A stretch of DNA of 64,000 bases from Bacteroidales bacterium (lineage in GTDB: Bacteria; Bacteroidota; Bacteroidia; Bacteroidales; UBA3824), in the NCBI GenBank assembly GCA_016293845.1, contig JAEDDH010000001.1, positions 186,001 through 250,000 of the forward strand, given 5' to 3'. The position numbers and the translations under genes are program-made. Below the pieces are notes generated by a model. It searched no databases. It was not told where the DNA came from and saw only the letters and a program-made list of their open reading frames with translations. Below, piece by piece: positions 26,158 to 36,075 of the stretch (its first letter is position 1; every line of letters starts with the position of its first letter).

Positions 26158-27896
26158 AAAGATTTTGCAGCACATTAACCAACGACCAACTCAACCGTCT
26201 GCCCATCAAGGCCTTCGATGGCGAAATTGTGGTTGTTGACAGTCTATACAAAGTTAACGCGGCCGTCAACTACCTGTCGCAGTTCAAAGAAATTGGATTC
26301 GACACCGAAACCCGTCCGTCGTTCCGCAAGGGACGGCTCAACAACGTGGCGCTCTTGCAGTTATCTACCAAAGAAAAGGCCTTTTTGTTTCGCACCTGTA
26401 TGATTGGGCTTCCCCCACAGGTAACGGATTTTCTTTCAAATAAAAAAATAAAAAAAATCGGCGTGGCTATCCGCGACGACGTTAAGGGTCTGCAAAAAAT
26501 CAACCCGTTTGTGCCCGGAGGTTTCGTAGAGTTACAAGATTTTGTAAAAGAGTTTGGCATAGAGGCGGCAGGTCTCAAAAAACTCAACGGCATTGTACTC
26601 GGCTACCGAATATCAAAGGCACAGCAACTTTCTAATTGGGAGGCTGACACCCTCAACCCAAAACAAAAAACTTACGGAGCCACCGACGCTTGGTCGGGAC
26701 TACTGATATACAACGAACTCCTCAAACACCGCAACAAGATGAACTACACTCTTTTAAACTACATTGCAAAACGTTACGACGAAACTTTCGGTGGCGACAA
26801 AATCACCGTTCGCGCTCCCGGTCGTATCAACATCATTGGCGAACATACCGACTACAACGAAGGTTTTGTGTTGCCTGCCGCTGTGCCTTCGGCAATTTAT
26901 TTTGCCATCGGTAAACGAAACGACAATATTGTAAAACTCTATTCTACTGATTTCAACCAAGAGTGCGAATTTTCGTTAGACGATACCCAAAAACCTGAAA
27001 ATCAATGGGCTTGGTATATTTTTGGCGTTACCAAAATTATCAAGGATCTGGGCTACAAAATAGGCGGATACAACTGCGTGTTTGGCGGAGATATTCCTGT
27101 AGGCTCAGGAATGTCGTCGTCGGCAGCGTTGGAGTGCGGCACAGGTTTGGGTATTTCAAAACTTTTTAATCTGAATATCAGTCAATTAGATATAGCAAAA
27201 ATTGGTCAACGCTCAGAGCACGAATATGTTGGTGTTAAGTGCGGCATAATGGACCAATATGCAAGCGTATTTGGCAAAACAGGCAAGTGCATCAAACTCG
27301 ACTGCCGTAGTCTTCTGCACGAATATGCCAACGTAGACATACAAGGTTGCGTTTTCATCCTCACAAACACAATGGTTAAACACTCGCTTGCTTCGAGCGA
27401 ATACAACAAACGTCGTAGCGAGGTAGAAGAGGGCGTTGAAGCCATAAAACGAAATTATCCCACAGTTAATTCGTTGCGCGACTGTACGTTAGATATGCTC
27501 AACGAATCTAAAGGCGCAATTTCGGAAACTATCTACCGCCGTTGCCGTTTTGTAATAGAGGAAAACGAACGTGTAACCCGTGCCTGCGAACTACTTAACG
27601 AAGGCAACATCGAAGAATTTGGCAAACTTATCTACCTAAGTCACAATGGCTTGAGCCAAATGTACGAAGTAAGTTGCAAGGAACTTGATTTTCTTGTAAC
27701 ACAAACTGAGTCAATCGATTACGTTCTCGGTTCGCGTATGATGGGAGGCGGATTTGGCGGATGCACCATCAGCCTTGTAAAAGCCGACCACGTAGACGAG
27801 TTTAAAAAAACAATCTCAAAGGCTTACAAAACCGAGTTCAATATCAACCCGCAGTTTTATCAGGCTGTTGCCGAAAACGGAGTTGAAATAGTATAA
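26154..27896 (+). CDS. galK: RNase D-like 3'-5' exonuclease domain fused to galactokinase
   Basis: A 580-residue two-domain protein. Residues 1-195 are a DEDDy exonuclease fold: D50 and E52 in GFDTE, D108/D109 in AIRDD, and Y174/D178 in YGATDAW. Residue 196 is a Met (26739) that starts a complete galactokinase of 385 residues with GRINIIGEHTDYN, GSGMSSSAALE, the catalytic Asp in GIMDQYASVFGK, and MMGGGFGGCTISLV. Galactokinase phosphorylates galactose in the Leloir pathway. Each half has a normal single-gene length, so this may be a recent stop-loss fusion; separate translation from 26739 is possible. It overlaps the upstream peptidase gene by four bases and a phosphohexomutase gene follows 21 bases later. 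Confidence 0.93.
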   Translation: MKRFCSTLTNDQLNRLPIKAFDGEIVVVDSLYKVNAAVNYLSQFKEIGFDTETRPSFRKGRLNNVALLQLSTKEKAFLFRTCMIGLPPQVTDFLSNKKIKKIGVAIRDDVKGLQKINPFVPGGFVELQDFVKEFGIEAAGLKKLNGIVLGYRISKAQQLSNWEADTLNPKQKTYGATDAWSGLLIYNELLKHRNKMNYTLLNYIAKRYDETFGGDKITVRAPGRINIIGEHTDYNEGFVLPAAVPSAIYFAIGKRNDNIVKLYSTDFNQECEFSLDDTQKPENQWAWYIFGVTKIIKDLGYKIGGYNCVFGGDIPVGSGMSSSAALECGTGLGISKLFNLNISQLDIAKIGQRSEHEYVGVKCGIMDQYASVFGKTGKCIKLDCRSLLHEYANVDIQGCVFILTNTMVKHSLASSEYNKRRSEVEEGVEAIKRNYPTVNSLRDCTLDMLNESKGAISETIYRRCRFVIEENERVTRACELLNEGNIEEFGKLIYLSHNGLSQMYEVSCKELDFLVTQTESIDYVLGSRMMGGGFGGCTISLVKADHVDEFKKTISKAYKTEFNINPQFYQAVAENGVEIV

Positions 27897-27917
27897 ACAA
27901 TTTTAAATCAATAGGTT

Positions 27918-29261
27918 ATGAAAAACGCATTTCACGCTTACGACATCCGTGGCATTTGGAACCAGGATTTCAATGCCGACGATGTATACAAAATTGGATT
28001 CTTTATCCCCGAACTATTAAAAACTGATAAAATAATAGTAGGTCGTGACGGTCGCAACTCTTCGCCCGAAATACATGACGCACTGCTCCGTGGCATAACC
28101 GACGCAGGTGCAGATGTTTACGATATTGGTCTCGCCACCACGCCGATGGTATATTTTGGAACTGCCAACTACAATTTTAAAGCAGGTGTACAGATTACAG
28201 CAAGTCACAACCCTAAGGAATACAACGGTTTAAAGATTTCGCGCGAAAATGCGTTGCCTGTTGGACTTGGCACAGGTTTGGAGATTCTTCTCGAACTTGC
28301 TACCACTAAGGCGGTTGTTCCCGTAGCCAAAAAAGGTAAAGTGATACCCAAAGACATCCGTCAAGATTATATCACTTTCCAAAAGAAATATTTTGCAGGA
28401 TTAGATGGTTTGAAGATTGGTGTAGACTGCTCAAACGGTGCAGGCTCTATCTTAGCCAAAGATATTTGGGGCGATGCTCCTTTATATATTAACGAAACAC
28501 TCGACGGCAATTTCCCCTGCCACGAACCAAATCCGCTTTTACCACAAAATACTGTCCAGATGCAGAATTTTGTGAAAGATAACAGCTTAGACCTTGGCGT
28601 TGTGTTCGATGGCGATGCCGATCGTGTGGTATTTGTCGACAACAAAGGCCGTCACGTTCCGCCAGATTTGATTATAGCCGCTATGGGGCGCTATTTCTTT
28701 GAAGAAAAGCATCAATCGGGACTCGTAATCGAAGACATCCGCACGTCAAACTCTGTAAAGGAATATCTCGCCAAGTTCGGTGCTGAAACATATATTTGGA
28801 AAGTAGGACGAGCCAACGCCGCTCCTAAACTCCGCGAAATCAACGGTTTGTACGGAGGCGAATATGCAGGACACTACTATTTCCGTGATTTCTTTTTCTC
28901 CGACAGTGGCGTTCTCGCAGGAAGCATAATGCTTCAAGTGGCAGCCAAAGTTAAAAAAGAAGGCAGAACCTTTGCCGACCTCATAGACGAAATTCGCCGT
29001 TACGACAATTCAGGTGAAATTAATTTCAAAATCGAAGACAAGGATGGCGCAATGGAGCGTGTACGCAAGTTCTATGTTTCTCAAAAAGAGCCGAATGTAT
29101 TTTTAGATTTCGACGGATACCGATTGGAATACGACGATTGGTGGCTAAATATCCGCAAGAGCAACACCGAACCATACCTCCGCCTTTTGTGCGAGGCCAA
29201 GACAAAGCAACTTTTAGATGAAAAGGTTGCCGAAATCACAAAACTCATTAATAATCAATAA
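27918..29261 (+). CDS. manB: phosphomannomutase / phosphoglucomutase
   Basis: A 447-residue phosphohexomutase of the shorter ManB/AlgC type. The start FHAYDIRGIWN, the phosphoserine loop GVQITASHNPKEYNGLK, the metal loop FDGDADRVVFVD, the sugar loop GGEYAGHYYF and the phosphate loop RKSNTEPYLRL are all present. It interconverts mannose or glucose 1- and 6-phosphates for nucleotide-sugar synthesis. It lies in the operon after galK, with the M16 protease gene starting one base after its stop. Confidence 0.93.
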   Translation: MKNAFHAYDIRGIWNQDFNADDVYKIGFFIPELLKTDKIIVGRDGRNSSPEIHDALLRGITDAGADVYDIGLATTPMVYFGTANYNFKAGVQITASHNPKEYNGLKISRENALPVGLGTGLEILLELATTKAVVPVAKKGKVIPKDIRQDYITFQKKYFAGLDGLKIGVDCSNGAGSILAKDIWGDAPLYINETLDGNFPCHEPNPLLPQNTVQMQNFVKDNSLDLGVVFDGDADRVVFVDNKGRHVPPDLIIAAMGRYFFEEKHQSGLVIEDIRTSNSVKEYLAKFGAETYIWKVGRANAAPKLREINGLYGGEYAGHYYFRDFFFSDSGVLAGSIMLQVAAKVKKEGRTFADLIDEIRRYDNSGEINFKIEDKDGAMERVRKFYVSQKEPNVFLDFDGYRLEYDDWWLNIRKSNTEPYLRLLCEAKTKQLLDEKVAEITKLINNQ

Positions 29262-29262
29262 A

Positions 29263-32163
29263 ATGAATAATAATTACCAATTAATAGATCAAAAATTTGT
29301 AAAATACGCCGACGCCGAAGTTTATCTTCTCCGCCACAAAAAATCGGGAGCAAGGGTAATCAAAATTGCCAACAGCGACAAAAACAAGACCTTTGGCATC
29401 ACATTCAAAACTCAGCCCGACAGCAACTGCGGCACTCCACATATATTGGAGCACTCGGTTTTGAACGGCTCTAAGAAATACCCCGTAAAAAGTCCTTTTG
29501 ACCAAATGCTCAAAGGCTCGCTCTCTACGTTTCTCAACGCTATGACAGGCAGCGAACTCACTATGTATCCTGTGGCAAGCATCTGCGAAAAGGACTATTT
29601 CAACCTGATGGATGTGTATCTCGACGCTGTGTTCAATCCGTTGATTTACAACGATCCACGCATTATGAAACAGGAAGGTTGGCGCATTATGCTAAACTCT
29701 CCCGTCGAAATGCCCGCGTATACTGGCGTGGTTTACAACGAGATGAAGGGATATTTTAGTGATCCATTGCGCGAACTTGATTTCCGTATTTCGCAGATTC
29801 TCTTCCCCGACAACGGATATGGCAAATGTTCGGGAGGCTATCCGTTGGAAATCACCAAACTTTCTCAGGAACAGTTTGTTGCCTTCCATAAGAAATTTTA
29901 TCATCCCGAAAACTCGTACATATATTTCTACGGTGATGCCGATTTTGAAAAAGAACTCGACCTTCTCGACCGCAACTATCTCTGCAATTACAAGATAGAG
30001 GGCTACAACTACGATATTCCTATCCAAAAGCCATTTAACGCACCCAAGTCGATCAGTTGCTATTATCCTGCAACCGACGACACCAATCCCGATACCGACT
30101 CTTTCCTTGCATTGAGTTTTGTTGCTGGCAAAAATACCGACACCAAACTCTGCCTTGCGCTTGATATTCTTGCAGATGTACTTGTATTTCAGGAGTCAGG
30201 AGCAATTCGCAAAGCGTTCCAAAAATCAGGAATTGGTAGCGACATTGATGTTTCGTTTGAAAACAGCCAACAGCCTGTTTTCACATTCATTGGTCATCAG
30301 TGTAATGCCCAAGACGGGGAAAAGTTCAAAAATCTTATCCTCGACACTCTCAAACAGGTAGTAAAAGATGGAATCGATAAAAACACCATCACCGCAGTGG
30401 TAAACCGCCGCGAGTTTGGCATCCGCGAAGGAAACGACGCTCAGAAGGGTATCAAACTATTGTTTGAACTCATTATGCCGTGGCTTTTCGACGACAATGC
30501 AATCCAATATCTCGAAATTTCCGACGCACTTGCTCAACTCAAAAAGGATATTGTCGATGGATATTTAGAAAAAGTTATAGAAAAATATTTCCTCAGCAAT
30601 CCTCACTCACTACTCACCACACTTGCACCCAAGGCGGGGCTCGAGGAGGAAAACGAGGCAAAAACTGCTCAACAACTTGCTGATTTCAAAAATTCGCTCA
30701 CCAAAGAGCAAATTGACCAACTGATAAAAGACACCAAGTATTTAGACGATTTTCAAAACGCCGAGGAGACACCAGAACAGTTGAAATGTATTCCTGTGCT
30801 GTCGAAAGAAGACCTCAATCCAAAAGCCGAGGATTTGCCGCTTGATATTGTTAAAAACGGTGACACTGAGATACTTTGCCGTCGCGATACCACCAACGGA
30901 ATCGTCTACTGCAACATTATGTTCGATGCTCGCACATTGGATTTTGAAGATTTGCCGTACCTTTCGCTGCTTGGCGAACTGCTTGTAAAATTAGACACAG
31001 AGAAATACGATTACGAAACTCTCGACAATATGTTTAAGACATATACAGGCGGAGTTTCCACATTTCCAAATATTTACGCAAAACAAATCGACAAAGTTAA
31101 AACCTGCTTTCCTAAGTTTAACTTTTCTACCAAAGCCCTCACCGAAAATGCCGACAAGGCACTCTCGCTTTTGGAAGAAGTTGTTTTGCACACCAAGTTC
31201 GACGATCGCCGCCGAATCAAAGAGATGATTATCCGCATAGCATCGCAACTTGAATCAGAAGCCTCGTCGATGCCATTCTACTACGTTAGAAACCGTGCCG
31301 ACTCGTATTACGACAAAGCATCTTATATCAACGAATATTTCGAAGGTCTTGATTATTATTACTTTATCAAAGAAATCAACGATAATTTCGATACTCGTGC
31401 TGATGAGATTGTCAATAGGCTCAAAAAAGTTTACAAACAAATTGTAAACAAAGCATATATGAAATTTGTTGTGGCCTCCGAACAAGACGACCGCGAAAAA
31501 GTGCTTGCGCTCTACGACGGTATTCTCAAACGTCTTCCCGCCGATAATGCTCCGCTAAAAGAGTGGACTATTAATCCCACTCCAAAAAACGAAGGTTTTA
31601 CAGGTTCGAGCAAGGTGCAATATGTTATAAAATCTTATAACTTTAAGGATACAGACTTTAAATGGACGGGTGCGATAAATGTGCTAAACAAAATATTATC
31701 ACTCAACTACTTACATAATGCCATAAGGGTTAGGGGAGGAGCATATGGTTGTTTTGCCCAAATAGGTATCGACGGCGCTATTAACTTTGCCTCGTACCGC
31801 GATCCGAACCTTACCGAAACTTTATCCGTATACAATAATGTTGCGGAGTTTGTAAATCAACTCGACATTACTCCCGACGAAATGCTCAAATACATCATAG
31901 GCACAATTTCGGGAATTGATCAACCGATGACAGTAACTCAGCGCACAAATGCCGCAGTTACGCGCTATATCAACGGCAAGAAGATTGAAAAAATCCAAAA
32001 AATCCGCGACGAAATTATCAATACCACCGTCAACGATGTAAAAACTGCTGTTGATATACTCAAAGCATTTGCCGACAAAGGCAGTGTATGTGTATACGGA
32101 GGCGAAGAAACTATAAAAACAAACGCCAACCTCTTTGACAAAATTTTAAAACTTACTAAATAA
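29263..32163 (+). CDS. M16C-family metalloprotease (presequence-protease-like)
   Basis: From the ATG at 29263 the protein is 966 residues, the usual size of single-chain M16C enzymes made of four similar domains. The inverted zinc motif HILEH is followed by SVLNGSKKYPVKSPF, and the distal Glu lies in the region around VYNEMKGYFSDP. These enzymes degrade unfolded peptides inside a closed chamber. No signal peptide is seen, so it is probably cytosolic. An in-frame ATG at 29218 overlaps the upstream mutase gene and is not preferred. Confidence 0.92.
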   Translation: MNNNYQLIDQKFVKYADAEVYLLRHKKSGARVIKIANSDKNKTFGITFKTQPDSNCGTPHILEHSVLNGSKKYPVKSPFDQMLKGSLSTFLNAMTGSELTMYPVASICEKDYFNLMDVYLDAVFNPLIYNDPRIMKQEGWRIMLNSPVEMPAYTGVVYNEMKGYFSDPLRELDFRISQILFPDNGYGKCSGGYPLEITKLSQEQFVAFHKKFYHPENSYIYFYGDADFEKELDLLDRNYLCNYKIEGYNYDIPIQKPFNAPKSISCYYPATDDTNPDTDSFLALSFVAGKNTDTKLCLALDILADVLVFQESGAIRKAFQKSGIGSDIDVSFENSQQPVFTFIGHQCNAQDGEKFKNLILDTLKQVVKDGIDKNTITAVVNRREFGIREGNDAQKGIKLLFELIMPWLFDDNAIQYLEISDALAQLKKDIVDGYLEKVIEKYFLSNPHSLLTTLAPKAGLEEENEAKTAQQLADFKNSLTKEQIDQLIKDTKYLDDFQNAEETPEQLKCIPVLSKEDLNPKAEDLPLDIVKNGDTEILCRRDTTNGIVYCNIMFDARTLDFEDLPYLSLLGELLVKLDTEKYDYETLDNMFKTYTGGVSTFPNIYAKQIDKVKTCFPKFNFSTKALTENADKALSLLEEVVLHTKFDDRRRIKEMIIRIASQLESEASSMPFYYVRNRADSYYDKASYINEYFEGLDYYYFIKEINDNFDTRADEIVNRLKKVYKQIVNKAYMKFVVASEQDDREKVLALYDGILKRLPADNAPLKEWTINPTPKNEGFTGSSKVQYVIKSYNFKDTDFKWTGAINVLNKILSLNYLHNAIRVRGGAYGCFAQIGIDGAINFASYRDPNLTETLSVYNNVAEFVNQLDITPDEMLKYIIGTISGIDQPMTVTQRTNAAVTRYINGKKIEKIQKIRDEIINTTVNDVKTAVDILKAFADKGSVCVYGGEETIKTNANLFDKILKLTK

Positions 32164-32172
32164 CAGACACTT

Positions 32173-32652
32173 ATGAAAAAAACATTTACTTTTATTTCAG
32201 CAATGGTTATCGCAGCCTCGATGCAGAGTTGCGAAGGACCAGCAGGACCCGAAGGACCGATGGGACCAATGGGACAGGATGGAGCTTCATTCTTCTATAT
32301 CAACAAAGAGTTTACCGTAGAAAGCGGACATTGGATTGGTGATGGAGAATGCTTTTACTATGAGTTCAAAGTTCCTGAACTAACAAAAGAAGTATGTGAA
32401 TCAGCTGTAATCAACGCCTATTGCTACAACGAAGATTTTCAAAATCCACTTCCGTATGTAACTTTTGATTATGTTAATAGGGATATTAAGAATCCCGTTA
32501 CTGGCGAGATTACAACCGAACCATATCGTTGGACACGTACTGTCCGCTTTGATTATACACCCGGAATGTTGACATTCGTTGTTAATTATAGCGACTTCAA
32601 CGATGAAGATATTCCTCCCACAATGGACTTCCGTTTAGTGGTTCACTACTAA
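32173..32652 (+). CDS. lipoprotein with short collagen-like segment
   Basis: 159 residues with a lipoprotein signal (MKKTFTFISAMVIAASMQSC), directly followed by four to five Gly-x-y collagen-type triplets (GPAGPEGPMGPMGQDG) and then a 120-residue beta-rich domain. This architecture is common among Bacteroidetes surface lipoproteins of unknown function. Last gene of the operon starting at 24049; its stop overlaps the convergent yfcE by four bases. Confidence 0.8.
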   Translation: MKKTFTFISAMVIAASMQSCEGPAGPEGPMGPMGQDGASFFYINKEFTVESGHWIGDGECFYYEFKVPELTKEVCESAVINAYCYNEDFQNPLPYVTFDYVNRDIKNPVTGEITTEPYRWTRTVRFDYTPGMLTFVVNYSDFNDEDIPPTMDFRLVVHY

Positions 32653-33161
32653 AAGTTGAACACTTCTAAATTACCGTTATCCCATACTGCATACCCCGGT
32701 TTCTGTCCGTTCTTAGGAATTGAGATGGAGCCGGGGTTGCATATTGTTAGGGGGTCGCCTTTGATAAGTTCCTGAATGTGAGTATGTCCATACAAAAAAA
32801 CACCATTGCCAGCAAGAGGCGGCAATTTTGATGGAGAATAAATATGCCCGTGAGTGGCAAAAATCTTTGTACCACAGTCGTTTACAAGCACATAATCTGC
32901 CATAACGGGAAACTCCAAAAGCATTTGATCTACTTCGGCATCGCAGTTGCCTCGACACGCCATAATCTTGTCGGCCAATGGATTAAGCATAGAAACTACA
33001 GCCTTTGGGTTGTAGTTTTCAGGAATATTGTTGCGAGGTCCGTGATAAAGAATATCTCCGAGAATAAGCATCATATCGCAGTTGCGCGAAACGTATTGAT
33101 TTAGAGCCTTTTCACACGCCGACGCGCAACCGTGAATGTCGGAAAAAACAAGTATTTTCAT
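32649..33161 (-). CDS. yfcE: YfcE-type metallophosphodiesterase
   Basis: A 170-residue calcineurin-like phosphoesterase. The metal-binding motifs are FSDIHG (D8, H10), GDILYHGPR, CRGNCD in place of the common GNHD/GNCD, THGH, and GHTH. The YfcE/MJ0936 family hydrolyses phosphodiesters; its physiological substrate is unknown. Last gene of the TlpA-chagasin-yfcE operon, 23 bases after the inhibitor gene. Confidence 0.93.
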   Translation of the reverse strand: MKILVFSDIHGCASACEKALNQYVSRNCDMMLILGDILYHGPRNNIPENYNPKAVVSMLNPLADKIMACRGNCDAEVDQMLLEFPVMADYVLVNDCGTKIFATHGHIYSPSKLPPLAGNGVFLYGHTHIQELIKGDPLTICNPGSISIPKNGQKPGYAVWDNGNLEVFNF

Positions 33162-33184
33162 TTTTGTGTATATGCATCTATCTG

Positions 33185-33622
33185 TTAACGTTGAACTTCA
33201 GCAGGTGAAACATTGAGATTGTCGTCTACCATAATGAGCATAATTCTTGCTCCTGCCGATTCGCCTTTTTTCCAAGGCTGCTTGTGCTCAAAAATCACTG
33301 TGGCTGTACCCGGTGAGGTAGCCTCAAACACATATTGCTGAGTGCCGCCTTTGCCCACAGCACCAAACGAGCGAGTATCGGGAGCATCCTCTTTGTATTC
33401 TTCGCTCACCAACTTGATAACGTTTGGTTTGCGAATAGTGTATTGCCACGAATAGCCTGTGGTTTTGTTAGATACGAGGTTTACGGTAACGGTTTTACCC
33501 TTTCCTGTAAACGAAAGCGGATTTCCGCCTTCGGGTGTAGTTGCCACCTCTTTTGGAATTCCTGCGCACGAAGCCAAAAACATTGCTGCGGCTGCAAATG
33601 CCGATGAAAATATTTTATTCAT
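33185..33622 (-). CDS. chagasin-like (I42) protease-inhibitor lipoprotein
   Basis: 145 residues with a lipoprotein signal (MNKIFSSAFAAAAMFLASC). The three inhibitor loops of the chagasin family are recognisable: NKTTGYSWQY, GKGGTQQYVF and HKQPWKKG. Family members block papain-type cysteine proteases by inserting these loops into the active-site cleft. Surface anchoring suggests protection against host or bacterial cysteine proteases in the periplasm. It sits between the thioredoxin-like lipoprotein and yfcE in one operon. Confidence 0.85.
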   Translation of the reverse strand: MNKIFSSAFAAAAMFLASCAGIPKEVATTPEGGNPLSFTGKGKTVTVNLVSNKTTGYSWQYTIRKPNVIKLVSEEYKEDAPDTRSFGAVGKGGTQQYVFEATSPGTATVIFEHKQPWKKGESAGARIMLIMVDDNLNVSPAEVQR

Positions 33623-33654
33623 AACTATATGATTAATTTACAGTAGTTTATATA

Positions 33655-34764
33655 TTATTTAAAAAGTTTTTCTAATTGGTTTGCAAGTTCTTCGCCACGG
33701 AGATTTTTCGCAACGATAACACCTTTTTGGTCTACCAAAATCATTGATGGAATACCCTTGATATTGTATTGCTGAGCTGCCAACGACTGCCATCCTTTAA
33801 GGTCGGAAACTTGAATCCACGACATATAGTAGCGTTGAACACAAGCTTGCCAATTTGCTTTAGCATTGTCGAACGAAATGCCATAGATTTCAAATCCTTT
33901 GTCGTGATAGAGCGCATATTGGTGAATCACATTTGGCATTTCCATAAGGCAAGGACGACACCATGATGCCCAAAAGTCTATCAAAGTATACTTATTTTTA
34001 GTGTACACATCCGAGAGTTTTACAGGTTTGCCATCCATATTATTGAGCGTTATATCCTTGATTTGCTTACCGATAGCCATTTCTGCCTCGATGCGCATCT
34101 CTTCAACAATAGCTTTGTAAGTGGGAGCGTTGGGCATCTCTTTTTTCATCTTGGTAAGAATGCGCGATTTGTCCACATCCGAAAGTTCGCTGAAATAATA
34201 TTTCAACAGCAAATCGCTCACGTAGTTAGGGATATTGTTGTAGATAAAGTCAGCAGCGAAGACATTCTTTTTAGAGTTGTACAGATCAAAAGTATCTTTT
34301 GCCACCACACGGTCGTCGATAGAAGTATTGGGGTCGGAGAGGAGTGCCCATGCCTGTTGAGCCTTTTGCGAATATACGTCCATCGTTTCGCTAAACTTTA
34401 GATAAAGGTCGTAATTTGGCGAACCCGTAACCACAGGCGAAGTGTTTCCAATAGGCATATTTACCTGAATATTAGCGTTTTCAAGAACGATAAGAGCCTG
34501 CGAAACAGGACTTGTGCCTTTAAATGCCACAAGCACACGGAGGTCGGCACCGTCGATAGAGCCTTTGAAAGTGAACGAATTATTCTGTATTACAGTAGAG
34601 TCTGCAATATCGAGACCCGAACTGGCAATACGGCAAAGATACACCTTATCGTTATCTCCCGATAATATGCAAGTGCCTGTTAGTGTGTATTCATTGGATT
34701 GTTTTTGTGCCTCGCACGATATAGCAAGCAATAGCACAGCAAAGAGAATTAAATTCTTTTTCAT
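33655..34764 (-). CDS. TlpA-like thiol-disulfide oxidoreductase lipoprotein (DUF4369 N-terminus)
   Basis: 369 residues with a lipoprotein signal (lipobox AISC, near residue 17), a DUF4369-type N-terminal beta domain (YTLTGTCILSGDNDKVYLC), a helical linker and a C-terminal AhpC/TSA-TlpA thioredoxin domain with WASWCRPCLMEMPN. This architecture is very common in Bacteroidetes, where it handles periplasmic disulfides. It is the first gene of a three-gene operon. Confidence 0.92.
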   Translation of the reverse strand: MKKNLILFAVLLLAISCEAQKQSNEYTLTGTCILSGDNDKVYLCRIASSGLDIADSTVIQNNSFTFKGSIDGADLRVLVAFKGTSPVSQALIVLENANIQVNMPIGNTSPVVTGSPNYDLYLKFSETMDVYSQKAQQAWALLSDPNTSIDDRVVAKDTFDLYNSKKNVFAADFIYNNIPNYVSDLLLKYYFSELSDVDKSRILTKMKKEMPNAPTYKAIVEEMRIEAEMAIGKQIKDITLNNMDGKPVKLSDVYTKNKYTLIDFWASWCRPCLMEMPNVIHQYALYHDKGFEIYGISFDNAKANWQACVQRYYMSWIQVSDLKGWQSLAAQQYNIKGIPSMILVDQKGVIVAKNLRGEELANQLEKLFK

Positions 34765-34826
34765 CTTATTTTTATTAATGTGAAACTCTATAATAATGTA
34801 AAACTAAAATACTGACATTTAAATAT

Positions 34827-36056
34827 TTATTCATTAATGCTACAAAGGTAAAACCGTTCGTACCACTCTTTGAACATTTCGCTAATATTTGGGTAAAAAC
34901 CGTTGCTTGTGTGATAACGGTTAAAGAGCATTGCCTTAAGAGTAATGGGCACACCGTCGTCTTCGCTGAAATTCATCAAACCATACTCCACATATTCGTC
35001 TAAAGGATAGATACCGCCAAGATTAACCCAACGCTCCTCGTAAAAACTTGCAGCTGTATTGCGTTCGGCTCCGCCTGGCACTCCGTAGTAACGGCAATAC
35101 CTTGCAAGACCTCCTGCACAGGGTTGTTCTGCGTTTCTATTTTTAGATTTCAATGCCATAAGCGCTTCAATATCAATTTTTTTAAAAGTACTGTCGGTAA
35201 AAAACATTACCGCATGGAGTTGGTCGGTTTTAAAGATAGCAACGGGGAGTTTATCTCCGCATAATTCGGTCAAATTCCAACATTGATTGTCGGCAGTATC
35301 GTATGCCACAAGGGTTTTTGATCCCTTAGTTGGTTGCGAAGCGTTAGCCACAACTATCACTCCGTCAACAATTTCGATGAGCGGAACGGGCGATTTGCCC
35401 AAGCCTGAAATGCGGCGAAACTCGTGATGAAGGTCGGTAGTGTCGAAAAACATAAGACCTTCTGTTTTGGTATCGTACTGATAATTAGTAGAATATATTA
35501 TCAATCCATTTTTGGTAACCATAGGTACGGAATCGCCAATATAGAAACCGTCGGTTTCTGTCCACTTGTCGCCAACATTGTTTTTAAAGAACATCCGTCC
35601 ACCAATGCTGCACCATATTTTGTGATCATTGTCGCATACAATCTGGGGAGGTTCATATCCGTAGTAGTCTTGCATTTCGATAAATGGCTCTTGCTCAGGC
35701 GTTAAGTTGCCATCAAAAGCGTTTTTGATTATCGCTATGCTCCTTTGATAGATTATAAGCAAATTCTTTTCCAAAATGTACAATCCACAACAATAATCGG
35801 TAGGAATATCAGCCTTAAATTGTTTTGGATTGCTTGCCGGACCAAAATAAACAGAAGTTTTGCCAAAATCGCCATCGTGAGCCTCTGCCACTGCGCACCA
35901 AGTGCCGTTTGGGTCAGATGCACTCAAGTAGATGAACACGTTCTCCATATCGATTTCTTTTTCAAAGTCGTCGGTAATGAAGTACGACTTGAAATGGTCT
36001 TTACCGTTGAAGAGGCGTTCATACCCGTTGGCCGATAGCGAAAATTTTAACTTCAT
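34827..36056 (-). CDS. hypothetical protein, possibly beta-propeller-like
   Basis: 409 residues, no signal peptide or membrane span. I do not recognise a family. The sequence is rich in short beta-strand patterns with recurring aromatic and Asp residues (YYGYEPPQIVCDNDHKIWC, VPMVTKNGLIIYSTN, VPLIEIVDGVIVVANAS), spaced by about 50 residues and suggestive of a propeller. It lies 19 bases downstream of the Ca/Na antiporter gene and is likely co-transcribed. Confidence 0.6.
   Translation of the reverse strand: MKLKFSLSANGYERLFNGKDHFKSYFITDDFEKEIDMENVFIYLSASDPNGTWCAVAEAHDGDFGKTSVYFGPASNPKQFKADIPTDYCCGLYILEKNLLIIYQRSIAIIKNAFDGNLTPEQEPFIEMQDYYGYEPPQIVCDNDHKIWCSIGGRMFFKNNVGDKWTETDGFYIGDSVPMVTKNGLIIYSTNYQYDTKTEGLMFFDTTDLHHEFRRISGLGKSPVPLIEIVDGVIVVANASQPTKGSKTLVAYDTADNQCWNLTELCGDKLPVAIFKTDQLHAVMFFTDSTFKKIDIEALMALKSKNRNAEQPCAGGLARYCRYYGVPGGAERNTAASFYEERWVNLGGIYPLDEYVEYGLMNFSEDDGVPITLKAMLFNRYHTSNGFYPNISEMFKEWYERFYLCSINE
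34842..34850 (-). promoter_or_regulatory. -7 element of the TlpA operon, inside the end of the upstream gene
   Basis: TACCTTTGT on the minus strand lies within the last codons of the gene ending at 34827, 78 bases before the TlpA-like ATG. Confidence 0.5.
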
Positions 36057-36075
36057 CTAATTGGTTTTCTGTTAT

